Source of the DNA: Meconema thalassinum
Taxonomy: Eukaryota > Arthropoda > Insecta > Orthoptera > Tettigoniidae
Length of the DNA: 64,000 nucleotides
Direction of reading: 5' to 3'
Assembly: GCA_946902985.2 (NCBI GenBank)
Contig: OX336388.2
Coordinates: forward strand, 293,796,526-293,860,525
In this document: positions 55,315-64,000 of the stretch, piece after piece
How the letters are laid out: the number at the start of each line of letters is the position of its first letter
How positions within the stretch are numbered: position 1 is the stretch's first letter
Translations under genes and position numbers: made by a program
The notes under the pieces: model-generated
Told to the model about the DNA's origin: nothing
Database searches by the model: none
Seen by the model: the letters and a program-made list of their open reading frames with translations, nothing else

Positions 55315-56100
55315 ACTTACATGGCAACCGCAACCATATTACCAAGAAACTACTTATTCTCCGTGCCTTAACCCGCCGTCACTGGGGATCAGATCCCAAA
55401 ATTGTACTCATCTTGTACAGAGCAGTTTTAGACTATGGTAGTCATTTCTATGACGTCATGCCAAGAACACGTCTGGCTACACGTGACAAGTTGGCGCTAC
55501 GTCTAGTTTTAGGTGCGCTTCATTCCACCCCCACCCAAGCATGTTTGATCGAGGCTGTAGACCCACCTATTTCGCTCCGCCGACAATATGAATTGTCTTT
55601 TACATATTTGTTACGCAAACTCTCTCTGGTCACATTCCCCCTCATTCCAAAATTGCAACTTTTAGCCGACTATTATAATCGTAATCTAGTTAAAACCTCT
55701 TCATATCCATCTTAACTCACGGCCTACATTTCTCTTCAATCACTTCACATTAATATATTGCAAACACGTAAGACATTGGTGTATAATGTACCATTTCACA
55801 TATTATCTTCCGTCCCGATATAACTACACATGGCTAATATGTATAGTTTCTTCTTACGTTTACACCCCGAAATTTCTGCTCGAACCTTTCAAGATTTCTC
55901 CTCCTCATATCTCAATTTATACCGGCGGGTCCAAATGTTCCAACCTGGATGGAGTCGGTGCCGCATATTATATCCCCTCGTTACGTCTTGTAAGAACATT
56001 CACTTTGCAAGCCGTGACGTCAATATTTACTGCAGAAACATTTGCTACACGACGGGCGCTTATATGCTTCATAAGCTCACAGTGTTTTTCTGGCCTTATA
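55315..56100 (+). pseudogene. R1/I-like LINE ORF2: C-terminal blocks and RNase H, part 1
   Basis: The plus strand shows LRALTRRHWGSDPKI, LYRAVLDYGSHFY and LRLVLGALHSTPTQACLIEA, post-RT blocks of LINEs that carry an RNase H. Then come IYTGGSK (normally YTDGSK, so the first catalytic Asp is Gly, codon 55924-55926), GVGAAYYIPS and SIFTAET (catalytic Glu). The frame runs SQCFSGLI into the TA at 56099-56100, where a transposon interrupts it. The RT domain is missing on the left. Frameshift at about 55715-55790. Confidence 0.85.
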
Positions 56101-56469
56101 GTGGGGAGGTTAGGTAAAACCACCGTTCATTTTTTGATAGAAGCATGGGACTTGGCACACTTATTGTTTGGACCCTAAACTTTTGATCTGAGACGGTAGC
56201 CACTTCCGAAAGTCGCGCCGAGTGCCTGTTTTGCATGGTTGCCTACCCACCCGGAGTGAACTACGAAATCAACGCTTAAGTCGATTACAAATGCCTGTTT
56301 TGCTTCGCGATGAATACTTTTTGCACTCAGAATCACCTGGAAAACGTTGTTAACGCGATTTGGAGTGGAAGGATTTAAATTTGTGGTGTGGTTGCCTACC
56401 TACTAGGCGCATCTTTCCTAAAGCTGCAAACACAAGCCACCAAATTCTTCAAGCTTTAATTTATTTAAT

Positions 56470-56799
56470 GAAATGAAAATCCACAGCCTGCTTCCAGTCT
56501 CCGACCGGGTCAGGAATGGAATGAATGAAGCCCCCATCTAGCGGCGAGGATATGGACTGTGCCGGCTGCCGAGGCCTGACGCACTCCTCTGGGGCAATGA
56601 TTAAATGAGTGACAGATGAAATGAAATGATAGTGGAGAGTGTTGCTGGAATGAGATTTTGACAGGGAAAACCGGAGTACCCGGAGATAAACCTGTCTGCC
56701 TCCGTTTTGTCCAGCACAGATCTCACATGGAGTGACCGGGATTTGAACCACGGGCCCAGCGGTGAGAGGCCGGCGTGCTGCCGCCTAAGCCACGGAGGC
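56470..56799 (-). mobile_element. SINE family A with 14-bp target duplication
   Basis: Full-length copy on the minus strand. Direct repeats ttaatttatttaat lie at 56456-56469 and 56800-56813. Inserted in the TIR transposon after the latter landed in the LINE. Confidence 0.93.
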
Positions 56800-57089
56800 T
56801 TAATTTATTTAATAAAAATATCAAATCATTTTGATAACTTACGAAAAAGCAAAAAAGGAAGAATAACAAGGCATGAGAAAACAATGAATAAGAAGGCAGA
56901 AATCCCTGTTTTGTAATGCATGTGGCCCTATGCATCAGCCTCACCAAAACTAACCTTGGAGGCTCAACAAACTTCCTAAAAAAGGGAAAAATGTATTGAA
57001 ATAATCTCTTAGCTATTAAGTGGATAGCCATCACCATAAAATAAAGCGGACGTTGAAAATAAGCAGAAAATTTTACTTAGCACTTTGCG

Positions 57090-59133
57090 TCAGAAGAGCA
57101 CAGTTCCGTGCACTTCCAAGTCTCTCCTCCTGCATACACATTGCCGAGGCCTAGTTGCACAAATTTTGCACCCGCAACGGATTAGTTCTAAGCAAGCCTT
57201 AGTTGCAATGGGGATAGTCGTCCAGTGCGGTGTCCATCCTGATGGACTTTCTTCCCAGCCCCAATCTGATGGTGAGGGTAGTTCCTGGATGGGGCTCAGA
57301 GATTGTCCCCACACATAACCCCCCTGGTACATGGCACGCCGGATGTGTTGCTCCAGTGCATTCTGCGTTGGAGGAATACTCTCCAGAGATCGGTTTTTCT
57401 TGGTAAAAAGTTCCTTTCGGCAGGCACTTACGTTGTCAAATGAACTCGACCTACAATGCAATAAAACACAAGTGTTAACGACGAAGTTCAACAAAAACGC
57501 ATCGGTAACGATTATGAATCAATTTTTCCTACCTGTCATACATAGTGATTACCAAATTTTCCATATAAGGTAAAGTTTTGTCCAAATCGTGCTCCTGAGC
57601 TGCCAAAAATCCTTTGGTGGCGTCAGGATAAGCCGTCCATGGTTAAAAGGCACTCTTCTTACCTTTGTTGGAAAACGAGGAAACGGTATCACATCCAGAA
57701 AATGTGTGAAATAGGGGTAAACTTCATTTGCTTTTACGGTAAGCATGGACATCATGCGGTCGTATGATACGCTGAGCCCCAGTCTGAAGTTAATATCAAT
57801 GATTTTCTTCATTCTAGTATCCCCATAGAGCTTCATTGCTGTGTATACTGGGACTCATGTTTCTAGGTTTCTGTTGTGCCGCCGGACTGCTCCATCTTTG
57901 TGCGACTTTACGGTGTTGTATGCCAAAAGTTGTGCAATAGATTCAGCTACGTTGTCGGCTTCTTTTGACTGCTCATGCTCTTCTTTCTTGTGTAAGCTTC
58001 GGCCTTTTTATGATAATTTTTACCAGGCTCACCAAAGAAAGGGGGACAGGCTTAGAAGGAATTAATTCGTTCTCCCTACCAGCATATTCACGGGCAGGAA
58101 AATGTCTGCTCTTACAGGTGATGCTGCTTTGGAGAATGTGTGCGCTTCGCCGTCGTAATCCCGGTCACAAAGTTCACCGCGTGGTGCACGTCTGACCGGA
58201 AAGCAATCAGTGTTGAAGTACCAGGTTTGTCACATGCTTGAAGGTACGGACATTCTTCAAGCAATTTCTCTTTAAATCTTGTTTTGTTGACACTGCAATT
58301 TAGACCTAAATCGCTCATTCCTTCTCCATACATCTTGGCAAGCTCGGACAGTTTGAAGACTGTTGATGCATTTTGACCCGTCCTAAATTCTATTATAAAT
58401 GACACCAAGCCTGCAAATGCCAAACTGAAGATTTGTACGTTATCAAAGTGTTGCTGCGTTGTACTATTGCCTTCATTGTCTCGAACTCTGTTCCTAAAAT
58501 TTGCATAGCATCGAACGTGGTATTTCGCCTCCAATGCAACTAGATCTGACACTTCCGATTATTTTGCCATCACTTTCTTATCAGTAAGAAGTTTTGCGCC
58601 ATCTACAATGTAATTACTACAGTGCTTGGTTATAACTTGACAAAGCCGATCGATTTTGCTTCCAGGTAACTCACAAAAATAGGAAGCGTCTTTTTTTAAA
58701 GTGATGTCACTGACACGACGTGTCTTTACGGGTGAGATATGGGCTGACGTGGACGTGCCCCGTGAAGCTGCTCTTTTCTGAGCAACTTTGTCGAATTGTA
58801 TTTTAAATAACAGCTCTTGTGCCCCGTCGCTCTATTTTTAATCAAAGTTTTTTTTATTCCGCTTCCGTCATTTAAGTTTTCATAATTAAAGTCAGCCGGC
58901 AAAGCCCCTACTTCATAAAAACCATGTAAATTTTTCGCGAGGGTTGCATATGCATAACCTTCTTCATTGTAGTTGCCTGCTCGAGTATTTTCGGTTGGAT
59001 TCGTCAATTTTTCAACTGACGATTCTTCTGGGCAAAGAACACATTTTTTTTCAATCAATGAGTGGACATGGGACATCGTCAGGGACTTGGTCAGGATTAG
59101 CGTTTCGAAACATTTTGAAGGTAAATGGACCAA
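57090..59133 (-). pseudogene. Relic of a large Cys/His-rich protein family of unknown function
   Basis: Minus-strand pieces in order. (1) 59133-58726: CVLCPEESS, then GIKKTLIKNRATGHKSCYLK, a C..C/H...C pair. (2) A shifted frame with ISPVKTRR, SYFCELPG and KIDRLCQVITKH, and a stop before (3) 58552-58112: LVALEAKYHVRCYANFRNRV, IEFRTGQNASTVFKLSELAK and KTRFKEKLLEECPYLQ. (4) SIAQLLAYNTVK and DINFRLGLSVSYDRMM (57836-57549). (5) C-terminus 57494-57090: SIPPTQNALEQHIRRAMYQG, GYVWGQ, ELPSPSDWGW, and a Cys-rich tail (CGCKICATRPRQCVC). I recall this order from 1000-plus-residue uncharacterised proteins in many animals. The long middle part between (4) and (5) is deleted here, and frameshifts and stops break the rest. 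Confidence 0.72.
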
Positions 59134-59832
59134 TCACCAGGCCACCACATCCTAAACAAACAATACGAAACACATAAAATGTAAATAAATGTAAACCTTA
59201 CCGTTGTTAGAAGTACCTAAAAACAATTTTTAACTGTAAGTATACATAACCTATAACACAGGGATGTAACGAATAGTCGAAATAAAAGAGGGACAACAGC
59301 TTAAAAGAAAATATTTACCGTGCTTGTACTTATCAATATATTCGCATGCACAGGATGAATGACGCACGATTATCTCCAAGAAATCAGTTCTCCAAACACA
59401 GCAAAACAACACAGCACCAGCACCAAACTTCTGTTACTGACCGCAACAATAAACGGCGGTAGCGTCGCGTCGCTTACCCGCGTCATGCTGCATAGAGACT
59501 AGGAGCGTGTGACGTCACGTGCACTTCTGCATCTCGCTTCATCAGCTGCGTCGTCTGATTCTCGGTCCCCAACAGAGGCGAGGGCCCATAAGAAATACAT
59601 TGGCGAGATTTTGAAAATGAGAAACGGCATTTGTAATCGATTTAAGCGTAGATTTCGTAGTTCACTGCGGGTGGGTAGGCAACCTTGCAAAACAGGCACT
59701 CGGCGCGACTTCCGGAAGTGGCTACCATCTCAGATCGAAAGTTTAGGGTCCAAACTATAAGTGTGACAAGTCTCATGCTTCTATCAAAAAATGAACGGTA
59801 CGCCATTGACTTTCGTCTTAACCTCCCCACTA

Positions 59833-60245
59833 TTACAAAATGTAGAGAATACTGATAATTGGTATATTATAAACATCCTTTTGCTCACGTATTCCTTAAG
59901 TCAATTAGGTTATCATCTCGTTTTTACATGGATCCCAGGACACACAAGTATTCCCGGTAATGAAATGGCTGACAAACAGGCAAAGAACGCTGCCCACGAA
60001 TCGGACGCGGTTATGAACGTTGCAATTCCATTCACCGATTACCTTCCCCATATAAAAGCTCATCTCCGCGATGAATGTCAACTTCAATGGCGTGAATATG
60101 CCACTACTAATAAAGCTATCTTTTATTACGGACTACATCCTTCCATTCCTCGTCAATCTTGGTTTTATCTAGGACAATATAGCCGACGTCATATTATTAC
60201 TATTATACCCCCATTCAATGGCTTCCTGTTCTGAGCTACATTCCT
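59833..60245 (+). pseudogene. R1/I-like LINE RNase H, part 2
   Basis: Directly right of the transposon: QLGYHLVFTWIPGHTSIPGN, then EMADKQAKNAA, the RNase H region with the conserved His and last Asp, followed by IKAHLRDECQLQWRE and LGQYSRRHI. It continues the frame of 55315-56100. It is interrupted near 60245-60290 by another LINE. Confidence 0.88.
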
Positions 60246-60279
60246 CCACCCCATCTCCGCAGGTGTAATATCCTGGTCA

Positions 60280-60855
60280 AAACATACCAAAAGATACTTC
60301 AAAATAAAGGCTCTCCCTATTCATGCTGATATACCTGCTGCTTGTCTGCCCAGACTTCGCTCAAGGCAGCCCCTGTGAAGACAGCTACGAGACTTATCAA
60401 TGAGAACTTTGACATAGTCCAGCAGTGGTCTCATGATTGGAAGATTATTGCTCAACAGGAGTGCCGAGACATGCCATCTGTCACTTCCAAAGTACCTGGC
60501 TTTGATCTTCCTCGTCGGATATGGTCGAAATTAAACCGTATCAGGACCAATTCTGGTGTTTGTGCGGACTCTTTGTTCAAGTGGAACAGGTTACCCTCTC
60601 CAAAGTGTGACTGTGGAGCCGATAGACAAACGGTGAAGCACATCATTCACGACTGTCCTCTAAGATCCTATGGTGGCAACATAATGAATTTTCTCTCAGC
60701 GACTCCTGCATCAGTGGACTACATTTTGAATTTAGATATACAATTATGAGCCTAACTGTTCTCCTTTTTTTTTCTTTCTTCAATATTTCATTAAGATGTA
60801 TTATGATGTACTGTAAGTGTGTACCATACCATACAATAAATAAATATTATACGAC
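60280..60855 (+). pseudogene. 3' fragment of a different LINE, nested
   Basis: ALPIHADIPAACLPRLRSR, then after a stop the frame 60342-60749 with WSHDWKIIAQQE, KVPGFDLPRRIWSKLNRIRT and a Cys/His cluster (PKCDCGADRQTVKHIIHDCP), the terminal zinc-like motif of several LINE ORF2 proteins. The end has 'ataaataaatatta' near 60836-60850 as a tail. The host LINE similarity resumes after it. Confidence 0.8.
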
Positions 60856-60859
60856 TCCG

Positions 60860-61205
60860 TTTTAATCACGCTCTTACTCCGGTATATCTCGCCCGTTGTA
60901 ACTGTATTTCGTATGCTCATGTCGCAAAGCCGTCAGAAATATTCATCATCTCATTTTTCAGTGTCAACTTCACGAGGCACCACGTCAGATTCTATTCCGG
61001 TCGTTACAACTCTTAGGATTTCAACACCCCTTAAATCTATCCACACTTTTATCGCCCCCCTCATTCCCCGTTCTAAATTCCTTGCTAACCTATTTGTTTT
61101 AGTAAAAGTCGCTATGGAGAGTCGCCTCAGCGTGAAAATTGATGTACCTTTGTGTCCCAGTGTTTATCCTTATCTGTGTATCACCCATATATTTGACGCC
61201 ACTAC
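60860..61205 (+). pseudogene. R1/I-like LINE C-terminus, part 3
   Basis: The plus strand shows a C.C ... HIFF-like zinc region (CNCISYAHVAKPSEIF) and LLSPPSFPVLNSLL, consistent with the end of the LINE interrupted at 60245. Frames are broken. Confidence 0.55.
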
Positions 61206-61389
61206 AGGGTTGTAATCAAATACTCCCACACAAATCGTCTATCCATCGCCGTCTATAATTCTCAAGCCATGCTGTTGGCAGATTTGGCAACGTTTAGTTG
61301 AGTCCGTAAATTCTATAAACACGTAAGACCACATGCTAAGTTGTATTCATAAATATCGTTTATTTCGATATTAATTAATAATTTATTGC

Positions 61390-62500
61390 AGCCGCGAGGC
61401 CAAAAGAAGAGAATTTACATCTTACTGTACTCAGTCAATGCTAATGTTCTTATGGAGCACTTTGTTAGGCGGTACCTGTCACATTTCGGGTTACACAGCT
61501 CACATACACAGCTTTCGCTTGGGTTGTGGTACGATTTAGTTGCACACACTATGTGATGATAACCGTGTATGGCGTGTCTCGTCACGACATGTCTCAGTTC
61601 CTGGTTTTCCTTCATCCGGTTCCTCTCCACCATGGCGCTTGTAGCGTAGAAGTCCGGATCTATATCTTCGCTTTTGGCTTTCCTCCTCTCCAGATGTTTA
61701 GAGTAATGTTCTGTAGCTGGTAGAAGCAGTTGGGTCCTTAGGTCTTCTGCGTAGAATGTCTCCTTTGTTAGTCTATAGACCATTCTTGCTGGTGCTACTT
61801 TTCCCACTCTTAGTGCATTTTTGAGGAAGCGGGCTTTGACTCGTTCTGTTTTTTCAAAGTCCCTGAGTTTTAGACGTTCTCAGATCAGTTCTAATCCGTA
61901 CGTTACTAAAGGGGATATGGTGGCGTTAAAATGTCTCATTGTTGTAACTAGGGACAGAGCTGGACGGTTCTTTATGGCTGAGATTGCCCTTGTGGCTGCT
62001 GTAGTTCTTTCTTGAATATGGCATCTAAATGACTTTGTAGTAGTTTGCAAGATATTTCCAAGATACCTACATTGATTGACAATTTTCAGATATTCTCCAT
62101 TATGAGTAAGGGACCTGCAGTTTTTCCTCCTTTCCGATATGTCAATTGGACTGTCTTCTCCAAATTAATGGTGAGGCGGTTTTCCAGTACCCATTGTTCC
62201 AGCTCTATTAGGGTTCGTTGCAGGTCATTTCTATTAGGTGATCCCAACACCATGTCATCCGCGTATACGATAAGTTTCGTATTCGATGCGCGCTGAAGGG
62301 TGTCTGTAATGTCTGCTGTGGTGATGTTGAACAACAAGGGCTCATTGGATCCCCCTGCAGGACTCCATTTGTTTGTTCGAACGCGTCTGATACGTCGACT
62401 GTATCTTCAATCTGTACGAAATTGACTTTTAAAATGTTTTCAATTGCTCTGACAAGAGGATGTGTTGTCCCAATCATGTCTTATTTTGATATGGCAGTAT
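61390..62500 (-). pseudogene. LINE with YADD reverse transcriptase, 5'-truncated
   Basis: Minus strand: NGVLQGDPMSP, then in another frame FNITTADITDTLQ and LIVYADDMVLGSP (catalytic Asp pair), LEQWVLENRLTINLEKT (thumb). After a break, the C-terminal frame 61807-61415 ends with CELCNPKCDRYRLTKC, a Cys/His motif. Several frameshifts. The 3' end lies near 61390. A different family from the other LINEs here. Confidence 0.85.
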
Positions 62501-62672
62501 CTAAAATCAGTTCGTACTAACTGTTTCAACATCCGTGAAATTCCTCGTGGTAAATCAGACCTACTTTAAGTTGTAGAAGTGAGTATTTCCCCTATTTAAG
62601 TTGTTTGTGTAACCAATGCCTTGTAATGAATTTAACCAACAAATTCTTCACTAATATTTCATTTAACTAATT

Positions 62673-62762
62673 CAGATGCCTAGGAAGTGTTGTGTGCCTG
62701 ACTCTAAGTCAAATTATGGCAGCACTGTTAAAATAACTGGTTATATTACAACGTTTTGATCA
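62673..62762 (+). pseudogene. THAP-domain N-terminal fragment
   Basis: 'attcagATGCC' is followed by MPRKCCVPDSKSNYGSTVKI and a stop after GYITTF. The pattern matches THAP starts (C-VPxC-xSNY) with the second Cys changed to Ser. It may be a first coding exon (AG just before ATG) or a relic. Confidence 0.55.
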
Positions 62763-63260
62763 CTACAGTGAGGTGGACTTTCTGTGTCTAGTAGGCCTAA
62801 TTTAGTTTAGGTATATATCTTCATGTGCCCTCTATATTCCAGTACATTATGAACTGTACTCAGTTGGCAAGTGCTTTTAGGTAGATTTGATTATAACGCT
62901 ACCTATTTTTAAATTAAGTGACCAGTGGAACATTCTTGTTAGACTGTCAACATTAAGCTGGGAGGCCTATTGTGACTATGACGAGTGCATCTGTGGACAA
63001 AAAGTAAAGAATTCTTTATCAAAGGCAGTCTCTAAGTTAGTAAGAATAGTCTTACATATTTTTTCTGAGCGCGTCAATGACGGCAGTGAACATAGCAGCA
63101 AGATATTGGGACATTGAGGTACAGTACAGCATCTTATTAACCTTATCGGGAATCGACAGATAATATGTGTCCTTTATTTGTGATATTTGTGTGTAGATTC
63201 AGCGGAAATTATGTTCTGTTGTAATTTCGGTAACATTTTGCGTCAAAATCCATGTGTTTA
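62763..63260. other. Unassigned sequence
   Basis: No motif-bearing ORF. Confidence 0.35.
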
Positions 63261-63263
63261 CGC

Positions 63264-64000
63264 AGTGTTAGTAAATTTCGATATAATAATTTGTGGGGAT
63301 GTAAATGTGGATTTCTTAAAATTTGATAGAAATTGTGAATTATTAACACAGTTACTAATTTCCTTTGAACTGAAACCTACAGTAAATACCCCAACAAGAA
63401 TAACAAAATTTAGTAAAACCACTCCTGATCAATTTTTTTAAATACAGATAAATATCACCTTTCAATAGAAGTCTATTGTCCGGGTTTTAGTGACCACCAT
63501 GGACAAATACTGAGTTTTGAAGTACCCGAAACAATCAATTATAATGATAATGGAGTAAAATCAAAGTGCCGGTCATTCACTGAAACAAATGTTACATATT
63601 TCAATGACTTATTAAATAAGGAAACATGGTCAGAAATTTATAAACTAGAAAATGTAAATGATAAATTTAATGCATTTAACAGTACCCTAAATCACTATTT
63701 TGAAACAGCATTCCCCTTTAGACAAAGAACTGTTCAAAATAACAAAACTAACAATTGGATAACAACAGGGATTATAAATTCATGTCAAAAAAAGAAATTT
63801 CTACACAAATTATATAAACAATACCACACAACACCTGAATTCAATTTATACTACAAAAAATACACTAGCATATTAAATAAGGTAATAAGACTAGCAAAGA
63901 AAATGCATAATGATAATTTTATTTCCCAATCATCTAATAAAAACAGGGCTATGTGGTCCGTGATAAAGAAAGAAACTGGAAAATCTGCTAAAATACAAAG
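63264..64000 (+). pseudogene. LINE ORF2: end of endonuclease and linker to RT, continues past the window
   Basis: The frame begins IIICGDVNVDF, the endonuclease GDFN block, then FELKPTVNTPTRIT and TTPDQFF. A T-run frameshift at 63435-63440 moves into a frame open to the window end with YCPGFSDHHGQILSFEV (the SDH block ending the endonuclease), then CRSFTETNV, WITTGIINSCQKKKFLHKLY and NRAMWSVIKKETGK, typical of the EN-RT linker. 5'-truncated near 63262. Clade likely Jockey/CR1-like. Confidence 0.88.

Larger units (their letters stand above)
56101..59830 (-). mobile_element. DNA transposon with about 200-bp inverted repeats and TA duplication, carrying a relic of an uncharacterised Cys/His-rich gene
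   Basis: The left end 56101-56295 and right end 59626-59830 are inverted copies, both starting GTGGGGAGGTTA and sharing 'tgatagaagcatg', 'gtttggaccctaaactt' and 'gttgcctacccaccc'. TA lies on both sides (56099-56100, 59831-59832). Joining the flanks with one TA keeps the LINE RNase H reading frame open across the site, which fixes the ends independently. Inside, the minus strand carries the decayed gene at 57090-59133 and a SINE at 56470-56799. I cannot assign a superfamily. Confidence 0.88.

Overview
The window reads as a repeat-rich, intron-scale stretch of an animal genome, most likely an insect. Nothing in it looks prokaryotic: there are no operons and no dense coding. It holds tRNA-derived SINEs with Pol III box motifs and target-site duplications (TSDs), several LINE families, a Ty3/gypsy element, Tc1 and Tigger DNA transposons, an OTU-bearing Helitron and microsatellite tails. 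From memory, the SINE types resemble those of polyneopteran insects, possibly Orthoptera. That is inference and no search was run. I found no convincing intact host gene.

Layout. 1-8298 is one copy of a duplication of at least 8.3 kb. The other copy is 46824-55131, near identical. Each copy holds an unrecognised 273-residue ORF, about 4 kb of A/C-rich sequence without coding potential, the end of an unclassified repeat with a terminal hairpin, two head-to-head LINE relics and three SINEs. 8.5-11.9 kb is a junkyard of a LINE 3' end and a broken gypsy pol and protease. 11.85-16.0 kb is a satellite array of about 16.4 units of 253 bp, each carrying a TATA-like box. 16873-18337 is a 1465-bp Tc1 element with an intact DD34E transposase. 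19816-26353 is a structurally complete gypsy element on the minus strand (LTRs, PBS, PPT, 4-bp TSD) whose ORFs carry several breaks. 26.4-32.3 kb is mostly unassigned and includes a degenerate minisatellite at about 28.3-29.1 kb.

32267-35836 is a Tigger-like element recognised by its terminal repeats. It is split by a second, near-identical Tc1 copy (32560-34024) and by another repeat. 35870 to about 39 kb is a degraded Helitron on the minus strand: 3' hairpin plus CTAG, helicase C-terminal part, zinc-ribbon-like motif and OTU-like domain, with the 5' part duplicated in tandem. 39.7-46.8 kb holds SINEs, a LINE tail, a THAP-domain relic and unassigned sequence.

55.3-61.2 kb is a nested stack. 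An R1/I-like LINE is interrupted in its RNase H domain by a 3730-bp DNA transposon with terminal inverted repeats (TIRs) of about 200 bp (56101-59830). It is interrupted again further on by another LINE fragment. The transposon carries the decayed reading frame of a long Cys/His-rich protein family that I recognise only as 'uncharacterised, widespread in metazoans'. It contains its own SINE with a TSD. This is the best candidate for an under-described system. 61.4-64 kb holds two more LINEs and a second THAP relic.

How the parts relate. The genes here do not form a pathway; they are mobile elements at different stages of decay. The nesting gives an order of events: Tigger before Tc1; LINE before the TIR element before its SINE; SINE before the truncated duplication copy. 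Tc1 and the large duplication are the youngest features.
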